Assembly (NCBI GenBank): GCA_021234535.1
Contig: CM037840.1
Coordinates: forward strand, 24,895,559-24,959,558
DNA length: 64,000 nt
Direction of reading: 5' to 3'
Source of the DNA: Stichopus chloronotus
Taxonomy: Eukaryota; Echinodermata; Holothuroidea; Aspidochirotida; Stichopodidae
The position numbers were made by a program, and so were the translations under genes. Within the stretch, counting starts at the first letter, position 1; each line of letters begins with the position of its first letter. This document shows positions 1 through 12,500 of the stretch, piece by piece. The notes below the pieces were generated by a model, which was not told where the DNA came from, did not search any database, and saw only the letters and a list, made by a program, of their open reading frames with translations.

Positions 1-10
1 GATGCTGCAG

Positions 11-515
11 TGTTTCAACCGTCCTCCCTGGTTTTTGGCATTTTTGTGCCTCTTCGCCGTCACCCAAGGAATCACCGTAAACGGCCTGGTGTACGTTGTC
101 ACGACAACCTTGGAGAGACGGTTCCACCTGCAGAGTGCCAAAAGCGGCTCAATATCCAGTGCTTATGACTTCTCTGTCATGGTAGTTATCATATTTGTCA
201 CATACTTTGGTGAAAATCGCCACAAGCCCAAACTTTTGGCAATGGGGGCATTTACATTTGCCTTGGGCTCGCTGATCTTCAGTCTGCCGCACTACCTGAC
301 ACCCTTCTACGATGTCTCCTCTGGCGAATTCGAATTCTGCAGTGCAGAGAGGGACGAGGCTTCGTGCCAGACGACGGAGGCGTCACTCTCCGGGTACTTC
401 TGGGTGTTTGTATTGGCTCAGTTCTTGCACGGACTGGGGGCGTCCCCCCTCTACACTCTAGGTGTAACCTACATAGACGAAAACGTGAGACCAAAGCTGA
501 CGGGATTGTACATTG
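11..515 (+). CDS. SLCO4A1-like: Gene A exon 1 in window: TM1-TM4 region
   Basis: Codes residues 1-168 of the visible part, starting CFNRPPWFLAF and ending TGLYIG with donor g|gtaagt. It includes the conserved 'QGITVNGLVYVV', 'SSAYDFSVMVVIIFVTYFG' and 'HGLGASPLYTLGVTYIDENV' stretches. In gene B the same segment is split by an intron into two exons. Confidence 0.92.
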
Positions 516-3500
516 GTAAGTGAACCTTTACTGGGGTCCTTTAAGTATTGTTACATCTCATCCAATTTCAGCCAGGAAAAAGTTTATCAAGAGTTTTTTT
601 TTTTCTTAGGTAATATTTGGATAGTATTTTGACAGCCATCTCTCAGGTCTTGTATTTAAGATCATCTGTTGTTAACCCAAACCTTTATTAACAAATTTGG
701 TTTGATGGGAAGTTTTCAGAGGATACCTTCCCAGAATATTTCATCCTCTGAGGGATTCTCACTTATCAAATTGTGAAATCACAATAATATTAGGAAAATT
801 GTCACCATGGTTACAGTAGATGGGTATGTGGTGAAAACATGTTTACCTAGAGATCAAGATACTTTCTGGTGTCAACTGTTAAGAATTTGCCACATTACTG
901 AAAATTGAATGAAAACATTAAGGGAATATATAGAGACTTTGAGTTATCAAATACAATTTCTCTTAAAGAGGCGGAATGGGGATCGTACATATTGATGGGG
1001 ATGGGGAGGGAAAGAGATGACAGCTGCATCCATCCCCTCAAAATTTGCAGATGTGGAATGTATAATGACATGAAAGCAGCAGACACACCTCGCTGAACTT
1101 CTTAGGGTGTATCGCAGAGTTGTATTTGATGTACAGTGTAGGAGGTAAAGAAGGCGCAGCAATGTATGCCAAGCAGGCCAGTGTAAGGTCACTGAGATTT
1201 ACAGTGGGAAAAAGTTTTGTTATAGTTGCAGATGTGCTATTTGCTTCTCATATATCTGTCTTGGAAAACAATCGTCCCTCTCCATGTAATGTTATGCTGA
1301 CGATGACGGGTGGCCTTTAATTAATGCTGCCCTGACATACACCTCCCCAATCACTGCTCTAAAGGCTTTTTGTACTTAAATTATCAATCAAAGGCTCTGG
1401 CTGACTATAAATTTACAGCATCTTTGTCTTATTCGCTTTTTCCCCCCACTATTTTAAATCTTCAAACTGTTCTAGTTGGGATCTCTTCTGCTGATTGAAT
1501 TTTGAGGGTTTGCAATGGAGTTTTTGGAGTTCTAGAAAGGACAAGGTCAAGGACAAAGTCACTGAAACGTCTCTGAAGTTCAAGGAGATCTCTTGCAGTC
1601 ATAACAGATTTGTCAATTTTAACATCTTTTTGGCAAAGTGAGATCACACTGGCCCCGATGGGACCATGTTCGCAAAACACTTGGAATTTGATCTGGAAAG
1701 GGAAGTAAAACTGTGGTGTCCCTTTCCTCATTCACTCTGTTCTCTGTCGTCTTTTTTTCCTTCTTTTTCTTCTTTTCTCAAATTGCCATGAGCAAATTTC
1801 TTGATAGAAAAAATCTGTTAACTTAATTTAGTAGTCTTAATAAAACCAATGTTGTGACATGTTTTGCCACCCATCTTCTTCAGGCCATGGTAACCTGTCA
1901 AAGTTCGTTAATTTCTTCTGCCTTATTTTCACAGCTGGTGGGGTCTCTTTAAAGGATGTGTGGTTTTGAGAAAGACTTTTTACATAATATAATGTTCTCT
2001 TCAGCCAAGTTGCTTCAAATGAGCCAAAGCAAAGTCTTCTCGGTGATTTTAAATGGTTTGTAAACACCTTTGACCTAAAGAGTCCTACGATATGCAGAAA
2101 ACACAGTTTAAACATGATTTTGTTAGACTTCCTTAAGAGTGGTGTATAGACCAAAAGCAAAATATAGAGCTCAACAATAGAGGTCATTTCTCCGAAGTGT
2201 CATCGTTCCGAATCGATTATGAGGGACGTTATTCTGAACAGAGCATGAGGTTCGTTATTCCAAAGGGTGGAATTGCCACCATGCACACATTGGTTCAAAC
2301 ATGTCCCACAGGTTAAAACCGTTTGGAGTAATAGTGACCCCGTCCGTACTGTAGGTTTGATTCAAAATAAGGACAACCCTTTGGAGTAAATGAAGCTTAC
2401 GTTTGATTTGGAAGAACAACCCTTCAGAAAAAACAACCCTTCGAATTAATGACGCTTCGGAAAAACGAGCCTCACTTCCAATTTGGAATAATGACGCTTC
2501 GGAATAAAAACTCATCTTCTGAAGTATGTGTGGCTCACAATCATTTTGCTCTGTGATAAATTCCCTTTGTCCCAAACCTAGAGTGTGATGTTGAATTAGT
2601 TAGCCTGCTGCCTCCCTCACCACTTGATGTTTTCAGAGGACAGTAAAATATGTTTTTTTCCATCAGTGATGTTTTTTTATTTTTGATAAACATAATGCCT
2701 TTTTCTTTTTTATTTTTACAAACATTGAGCATGGTAGACATAGACCAAACAATTGGTACCCTGTGACATACATCACAATAAATTATTGAACACTCTTGTA
2801 AACAGTAAAATTCCCAACCCTTCCCTGTGTGCCATTTTTGCCAATCTTTTAAATATTGTGTACCTACTGTACAGCATTGTATTCAAATCTTGTGGTAAGA
2901 GTCAGTACTGGAGCCCAGCTGTGATGGAAATTTGAGCAGGGGTTTTCTCTTTGAAAAGCTGAATCAAGATTTATGGTGATTTTGTTAGAATATTGTCATA
3001 CTTTTAGTTCCTAAAAAGTATACACATGACACACAGATTTCTAATTTGAAATCATTTGTTCTAAGAAAGCATGTCAATGAAAATGCTAGTCACACAAGAA
3101 TATTTATTTGTAAAAGAATTGTGGATCATCTTGATCGTAACTAAAAGAAGGGGAAGGAATGGACAAGACCTCTCCTTTTGGTGAAAGAAAATATTAAAGT
3201 GATAAGTGAAAGGGAATTATTTTTCAATCCAGCCATTTCAGAACTGTCTTCAATGTGTTGTTCATTGGTTACGATATTGCTGTTTGGAGAAAGGCTGCTC
3301 TGGGCTAGTGGGCTGGAAAGATTTCCACGTGCCCCTGGGTTTTCAAATGTTACATAACACTGGTATTGTATCTTAATGTGTCTTTTCAGGAAGTCAAGAT
3401 TATAAAGCTGCACAATAGACAGAATGTTCCATACGTTGGTCTGGTACAAATGGCATCATAAATTTCCCATAATGCATTGCTGCACTTGCGAGATTTAAAA

Positions 3501-6500
3501 ATCCTTAAGTTTCAAACAGAAAATCTTTTTAAGGATATTGTTTTTACTTAACGAAAATAAAGAGAGAAAACCAACCAAAGAGAGATGCAATTTCAATCTA
3601 ATTTTTTTTCTTTTTTGACATAAATTTCTCTTTGTGACCTGGGAGGTTGGACTAATGTCACTATGTGTTCACATAAAAAGCAGAACTGCCCCTTTAAAGC
3701 TTATCTTTCATCAGGCACTCCAGGGTGTATCTCTGTGAATATAACCACAGGATATGGTTATTTGATGTAATAATAGCCAAAAAGATTGCTGAGGGATTTT
3801 TTTTTCCCATCCATAATTGGAACCCTGGGAATGTCTGCAGGGTGGGTGTGCATGTCAGGTAGTCCCTGATTTTAGTGCATCTTGAGTGGAAGAGTTCCCC
3901 AGAAATTAAACTACCAGTGTCCTTATTAATTAGCTTCCTATAAGTTTTCAATGGCATTGTTGGGAATACTCACAGTGGGATGTGAAAAGATATGAATCAT
4001 GTTGTACAGTGATGAAAATAGGTTTTAAAACAGCAAATACTCCAAAATGGATGTGTTGCTTGTGTGGTAACTATGGTAGAAATACCAAAGAGTCAAGGAA
4101 TTTGTATGGTATATTTCATAGAACTGGATTGTTTTGCAAGCTGTTTGCCAGTGGTTAAAGTTAACGTTTGTAGAAAACTGCAAAGTTTGACCTTGTACTT
4201 TGTGCTGTAGGAGAGCTAGAGAGCTAGTAAGGTTTGGTAGATTAAAATATTGTTATGCAATGCAATATGTAGTATTGTACAGTATAGTATACAGTGCAGG
4301 ACCTTGATGTACAGAGAGTTACTGTTTAGTACATGCTGTAGTACAGTGCTCATAGCACAATGCAATGTAGGATAGTGTAGGACTGTTAGCCAAGTACAGC
4401 ATAATAGTCACTATACTGTTGTACAGTATTGTATAGTGCACTATAGGACTTGAGATTACAATAAAGTACAATGCATTGTGCAGTGTATTTATTGTCTAGT
4501 ACACTGTAGAAAGCATAGAACAACACAATGCAGGTCAGTGTAGAAGAGTTACCCAAGTACAGTGTAACATTCTCTACTGTAGAGTGTAGTACACTAGCTG
4601 TTGTACAGTGCAATACAGGACTACATCACAATGTATTACAATGCATTGTACAGTGCATAACTGTCAATTATGCTATAGTATTGCACACTGCAGGATGGTG
4701 TCTACAGAGTGTATAAAGTTGGCCTAAGCCAGTACTATATTGTACAATCCAATTCCAAAGGATACTTCAGTACAGTATTATGCAGTGCAACACAGGATAA
4801 CGAAATCACATATTACTATACAATTTGCATCATGCGGTTCATTAACTGTAGCAGAATCTCACTTCACTGTTTAAAAGACTTAAAGGTCTTGAAAGTAGTG
4901 TTTTGTAGTGTATCCCTCACCGTCAATTGTGAGTCTGGTACCCAAAAGTATGGCTTGCGTTAGGCCGCAAGGTCATTGTGAGCTCATTATTAACAGCGAT
5001 TTGCTTTGCACGGTAATGTTTACACCATACATCTCATTTATGTAGGGACATGTACTGTATGCTGAATTTTGGCACACCCCTAATGTACAGTATGTTAGAG
5101 AAAATTGGATCCAGGTTGCAATTTCAGAACTGGTTCCAGACATCATCGTCCTGGTAAACCGCCTCCTGGATACGCGCTGCCCGATGCAAACATCAAGTCA
5201 AGGAGCAAGTACCAGTTGAAATCATAGAAGGGACTATATAGTAGTACAATAAGATCTATTTTTGCTGAGGTGCTTAAGTTGTAACCTAGTGTATTCAGAT
5301 TGCTACAGAAATTGTTTGCTTCCCTTCATCTGTCAGGTATCTTTAATGGCGCCTCCTTACTAGGTCCAGCAATCGGTTACCTGCTCGGTGGGGCACTCCT
5401 CAACATCTACACAGACCTCAGAGTAGATGTCTCAGAGTAAGTAGAAAAAAAAAAAAAACATTTGTTGTTATCTAAATTTTCCAAATCTTTCATCTTTGGG
5501 GGAAAAGAGACAAGAAGGTCAAATATGCTGCCCAGTATTCCCCCAAATCATGTTATGGCATCTCAATTTTCAGTTTATTTATGATCCTCAGGATTCCAGC
5601 CAAGCTGTTTTAGCCAGGGCGCATTGCTCGTTTTGAATGTGCTTCACTGCACCCCAAGTTGAACGTTTCCCCTCCAAGTTTGGAAGCAGAGAGCCTGCTT
5701 TGAAAGATGTGGTGAATAAACAACCCTATTAAGTATTGCAAAATGTTTGAATAATCACAAAATAATGCATGAAAAGTAAAGCTCAAGTGGTTTAGCTGCT
5801 ACTGCAAGATCTAAAATCATGGGCCCTAAGTATCAGCTTGACCCCATGCCTTTTGGGGGATTGCTGCAATCGTGCCAATACCTATGGCATTTGAGACTTT
5901 TTCTCCTCCCAGTTTGACGAAAATGCTGGCAAGAAACCTGATTCTGCTTTTCTTTCTTCTTTCTTTCTCCTGCCCTCCCCCATTTCCAGAAGAAACAAGA
6001 GATTTGTGAATGCAATAGGCCCAAATGTAGACTAAGATGATATAAACTTGTTAACAGAAGTATTCGTTAAGCTAAGTTTTGTCATGGATGTGAAATTTCT
6101 AACACCACTTTGTGTCTCCCATTACCTCTTAGTTTACTTCCTACAGCAGGACCACTTTATTCCACGTCCCTCTCCAGGGTATTGTTTCATGCCTCCAGTG
6201 ATGCATGGTTTGGAACCATTTCCGGGGGGGGGGGGGGGGCAAACAATGACCTAATTGAAATGATTTAAGTTCATGCATTGCATTTGATGAGTCACTGGCA
6301 GTGACAAGGGAACTTTATACCTTCTAAACCAGTGTTGGGGGAGGGTGGGGGGGGGGCAGGGTGATGAACCTGAGGCATGAAAACTCTTCCATGTGATTCC
6401 ATGGTGTTGACAGTTTTCCTCCGGCTGAAGTCATGCAACCAGTCCTAATGCCCATTCCTAAAACTTGATACCGAAGCTATCTTCAAATGCCAAGCCATCA

Positions 6501-9500
6501 TATTTGAAGTAACATTCAATCCTGAACATCTTTTGGCAATGGATGGATCGTTGCCACCTCGACCGCGTGTCATTTCTTCTTTTTTCTCCCCTTTTTCATA
6601 GGTTGGACATCGATCCAGAAAACCCAGTATTCATCGGAGCATGGTGGCTTGGCTTCTTGCTGACCTGTGCTCTCGCACTGAGCCTTGTGCTGCCTTTCTT
6701 GGCATTTCCAAAGTCATTACCAGGTGAGTGTGCCGATTATCCTGTGATGTTTTGAGTCTCAGATTTTTATGGTACTCTGAGATGGAACCTTGAAAGTAAA
6801 CTGCCTGTAATAGATAGGACAGTGAGAAAAAGATGCAAGGCTTATTTTTTATGTAAGGGGAAGTAAATGGCATGTTTCACAGTAATGGGGTCCATTTACT
6901 CCCACAAGGCACCAAAATTTAGAAATGTGCTTTGTCAGAATGTTTATGCTGGTGATAATCTTTACTGTGTCCAGTATAAAAAATCTGCATCCTTCAAGAT
7001 AACTTTGACTGCACTTATTTTTTAAGCACAATGTTTCTATTGTAACTTTTGGACAAACAAGGTGTTGCTAATGTAACTTGTGGATGGACAAAATCTAACA
7101 TTATCATCCCTTGAATGTTTGAAATTTCCAAATTATTTTCCATGACAGTTCCTAAATTTGCCGTAATCCATTCACACTTTGCAAAGAGACTACATATAAA
7201 GTGTGAAAATAAAAAGCAACACATTTTCAGATTAGTATAATGTGAAACTTATAGATTTTGCTAATGTAACTCTTGGACGGACAAAAAATCAGGACAATAA
7301 ATTTGGATAAATAATGTTATTTTGCTGTTGCATGCACTACTACAAGTGTGAAAAAGGCATAATTTCAGCAGGACTATACTCATGTTGTACAGTACTTTAC
7401 CTTAACTTTTCTTCTATGCTGGTTTTCACTTGCCAAAGTACCGAAATATTGCTACTTCATGTGTTGCAGTAATATAATGTAGAGTTACATTAGCAACATA
7501 ATGTCTACCTTTATTACTCTATTCACTTAAAGGAAAACATTTCCAAACTTTCTTTACTATATCAGATTAGTGTTATTGGTAAAACATAATAGCATGATAC
7601 AAATGATAAAAATATATGATGTATGCCTCAACATTGATGATAACTCAATTTGGACAGACAATGCAGCACTGCTGTTGCTAATGTAACTTGTCTGTCCAAA
7701 ATTGTAAGTCTTATATAAAATATTTGAACATGAATGGCAATTTCTGTTTTGATGATATGGCAATGTTATGACCTAAACATTATTCCCAAAGCAATGAAAA
7801 AGGTCTAAAATATTTCTTGTGCAATTACTGCAGAATTGTTTGTTGCTAATGTAACTTTTTGCTAACATAACCACTAGGGGATGGACATCACTAAAAGTTC
7901 AGTTTCATAGCGAAGGTAAAGAGTGAAGCTGCTAAGTCTCAGTCAAGTTTGTAAACTGTAGGTAAGATGTGCAATTATATAAAGATATTCAAATGAATCA
8001 CTATATCTGGAGAATAATGGATAACATTAATTGTTGCTAATGTAACACTCAAATTGGACGGATGTTACATTAGCAACATTTGATGTAGCTTATTTTAACA
8101 AACAACTGCACATCATTTGAGATCTGTAGGCTGGTATTGAATATTTCACTCCTAGTTCATAACCAACCAAGAGTAATCATTATAGATCACCACGTTTAGG
8201 AAATATTCCAACTCGTAATTTTTCTGTTTATTGGACGGACACGTATGCCAAAAATGGGCACTTTAATTCAGATTGTCAGCACAGACAATAAAATTATTAG
8301 ACTGATGAATGGTATTAATTGTATTTATTACATCCCTTAGCAAAATTTAAGTATTCGATAAGTATTCGATAAGTATTCATTAAGTGTTCACCTTAGCGTT
8401 CGAACACTTATTCCAACCACAACAAAGGATACCCCATTAAGCGTTCGTTAAGCGTTCCTCTGAGCCGAATTATTTAACTGAGCTAAGCGTTCGAATACTA
8501 TGGCTTGAACGCTAATAAGCGTTCGAACGCCGTCAAGCGTTCGAACGCCGTCAAGCGTTCGTTAAGCGTTCCTCTGAGCCGAATTATTTAAATGAGCTAA
8601 GCGTTCGAATACTAAGGCTTGAACGCTAATAAGCGTTCGAACGCCATTAAGCGTTCGTTAAGCGTTCCTCTGAGCCGAATTATTTAAATGAGCTAAGCGT
8701 TTGAATACTTAAATGCTAATTAGTGTTTGAATGCCATTAAGCGTTCGTTAAGCGTTCTTCTGAGCTGAGCACCAGTTAAGCATTCGAATACTAACTTGAA
8801 CGCTTAGCTAATTAAAGCCTTCAAATGTCAGCTATAAGCGTATCCTTGATCAGAACCGAATTATTGAATGAGCTTAGCGCATAGGGCCATGAACAACATA
8901 GTGTACGTTAAAATGTTAATTAAAGGTTGCTAGCTAGTCTTCACTGGCAAATGTTAAGCATGGCATTTGGGCATTAATTCCTTACAGCACTATAACGGTT
9001 ATATGGATCCAATGCATAATGAAACAGAATTACATTTAGAATTACTTACACTGATTTAAGAACTAATCCAGAAAACAGAATTTCTCAGTCTTTGGCAATA
9101 AAGTTATATTTTATTATCTTTTTTAAGCAATCACAACAGCAAACAATTAATTGAAGTAACAGAAGTATTTCAGTTTCCTAAATGTCTCATAAACGAGATT
9201 TGATGGCTAATAAATGATTAATGTTTCTTCATCTTCAAACCTCTCCCAGCGTTGTGCACTTTGTGGAAAATTTCTGGTTGAAAACCAGGGTCTCAAGCTA
9301 TTTCCAAAATCTGCTCCATATCATTTTTTGTAAATATCAACTCTTTATCCATTACAAGTGTATGGCAGTTTTGCTCCCGTGGTTACCAAAGTTTACTATC
9401 TCTTGATAGGTAAATTCAAACCTTTGGAAAGGGACTTCCAGTGCCTCAGAAAATTTACTTTTTTGTTTTAAAGTACAGCTCTGTTCATGTACTGGATAGC

Positions 9501-12500
9501 AGTTTACTTTTTAGCACTGCATTAGCAAATTGCTTTTCCACTGTGAATTGAAAGATACACAGGATTTAAGTATACCTGACTAACATAATCAAACATTTTT
9601 TTATTGTAATTTGATCATCCCACCTTGTTGTGCAGAAGGTGTGTGCTTTTAGTTCTTTGTCACAAAATCTTTTTGGGGGTCTCCTTTTTCCACATATGTT
9701 TCCAAGGCTGTAGAATTTGCTGCTTTCAAGTTTAAGCTTGAATGGATGGTCAATGAAAAAACCAAGAAATGTTATGAAAATGTTGTGAAGAGAGCTCGAG
9801 AGAGAACACAATTCAAATCTGTTTTGAGGTTGTGTGCTACATATATAAAAAGGCTTAAAGGGGTGGTGTCTAAGTAATGGACACTGGCTGTGAAAGGGTT
9901 AAGAGTCAGTACTGTAAGTTGTAAAGTGTATCTAAGGTTAGGGAGATACAGGTACAAAATATGTAAAATCCATAATAATATCAAGCAGTTTACTACAGAT
10001 AGACGACCCGCAATCTGCTCCTTGTCGATGAAAACTGCCAGTTTATTTCAGTGGTGGATGAAAACTATGACAGTAAAGTTGCACAGAAACAAAAGCAAAG
10101 AAAACCCATCGTGTGACATTCATGTCGTCATGCCTAGAGTATGAATTATTGATAAAGATAATTTACCTCTAATGTTATTCATTGTAAAACTCATTGCAAT
10201 TACAATATTTTCTGTACCAAGTGGTTTGGTTGATGCTCTTACTTGGTGGTGTGCTGTCTTAGTAACTGAATATTCTCCATTTGTGACAGGAGTTTGTGAA
10301 TGGTATGGACTGTTCTTTTAACTTCTCAGTGAATACATAAGATTACAATTATTACCAATGACAAAATAAATGCTTGCATAGTACAAGTTGTAGGCTAACT
10401 CTTTGGAATTTTACTAGTTTTACAGCAGATGATTAGGTTATAGCTAAGAAAAAGGGGCCAATGTAGCAGATCTGTAAACAGGTTGTCCAATACTACAAGG
10501 AAAATTACTCACATTAGTCTAGACAAGAATAAATGCTGTCATAGTTAACTGACGAGTTTCAACTCTGAAACATGGCCTCAATATTTGTAACCATTTCAAT
10601 TTTCATGTTACACAAAGGCCAAACTTCACTCATCCAAGACCAAAATATAGTCATGGTCTAGGCCTATTTGAAAATGGTGAGAAACAATAATAAATGGCAG
10701 CCAAAAGTGGCCATTGATAATTTCGTGGAAAGATGCCTCCCAGAGCCTGGTCATCACAAAATTTAAGGGGGGCATGACCTTTAAGATGGATTTGTGAATG
10801 TGTGGCCTGAACTGACGTAACGCCTTGGGGCCTACATAGTAGTAGCATGGAAGCCCGTATTTCGTGAAACAAAGTTGGAAAATAACTAGCAAGTCCCTAA
10901 TTGAAGATAGAATTTAATGGAAAAGCAGATGTGCAGTACACTGACACTTTTTGACAGCTTTCCTTACCTTGTTAGAGTTGAAACTTTTAGTTGATTCTTA
11001 AATGTTTGAGGGGATGATCAAGTTTATGTTGCATCACCCTGTCAGCACTGGGTTCCTTCCTGTATTTTTGTGCACCTTAATGATATGCAACCTTTCTAAC
11101 TCCCCCTTTTAAACTGACCTTCAAACTGCACACATTAAGTATGCTTGAACCTTCAGTCCTGCTACTGTACTTATAGTAAAGGCATTAATTAGGCTGCAAA
11201 TGGAAGGACATTCTCGAAAAATACAGCGATTTCATTCAGTATAGGCTATAGGCCCATTGTGTCATGATACCAAAACTAAGGGGAAATGCTAATACTAATA
11301 CAATGAAATTTAGTTAAGGTACGTATCATTTTATGGTTTCTAGTGAAGCATTTTCACCTAAATTAGGCCCACTGTAAGGTCCTTTTGAAGGAAATTAGTG
11401 ACAGGTCAGTATAGCCTAGTACTAAAATGTCTTCTACAGGTATCTGTTGCAAAGCACATAAAGAGCTTATGACAGATTTCACGAAAATAGGGATGCACGA
11501 AAATAGGGGAACATACGTTTTGATTTTCTGAGGAAGCTTGCTGCAACTGTGTTAATGTTAGTGACATTCCCAGTACGTAACACTGAGTGTATGGGCCCTA
11601 TATAGCCTGTTCAACTTGAATTAGCTTTTACATTTTTTGCCTAGCCCTGCAGGCCTCTAGTACTAGCCAGCTAGTACTATATGGCCTACTACTGGACTGG
11701 CTCTATTATCTATAGGCTAAATTATAGATAGCTTACGGTAGCCTGATTGGTGGCACTGATCACATACAGTATCTATCACGTATCCTCGGCTACAGCCAAT
11801 TTTAACATACAGGGCATGACTTTATTACTAGTTAGCCTAATGATAGTGGTCCTCAGCCTATACACATCAGGGGAATTAGTCAGCATGCTGAACTAGGCCC
11901 AGCGTTTCTACTTAGGTCCAAGCCTACACCTTGGTCTAATGTTGTTAGTCCCTATGGAATTGTATTATGCCTAGGCCTAATGTTAGTACTATGCATTACT
12001 GTTAGGCTACACATCTATTGCATGTATTGTGAGTGCCAGCTGAATTCAGTCGACCCTTGAATGAATGAGGCCTAAATTTCTTGTTCCACAGAACCCAAGA
12101 TCTGCAGCAAATGAAACTTTTAAGCCTTACCACTGTTGAAATGAAGACAACTAGAAATCAAGAGCTTAGTAAAATGAGCTATCATCATGCAGCAACGAGC
12201 AGACTACAGATGCACTTTTGACACTTTGTTGATTTAGTTATGTTGTGCTTACCGCCTTGCAGACTGTGTGGCCACGTACTTATCTTCATTCAGTTAATTA
12301 CTTTTGTGTTAAATTATTTCTTCTTACAAAAAAAATGTTTAAAACATATTTTATCCACTACTATACATTTTAAAAACACCACTTCATTTTAATACAGAGA
12401 AAAATGACGTTTCGCATTTAAATTGTAAAATATGATAGCTACAGACCCTACTCAGTGGAATGTTAGTTGCTATGGGCAGTGTCGTCTGCCAATGCAATTT

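Larger units (their letters stand above)
516..5336. other. Gene A intron 1 (4.8 kb)
   Basis: AT-rich intron with GT at 516 and AG at 5335-5336. It holds a degenerate 'GTTATTCCGAAG' array (2170-2530) and a degenerate TACAGTGCA-rich array (4230-4810), listed separately. No other coding signal was seen. Confidence 0.8.
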
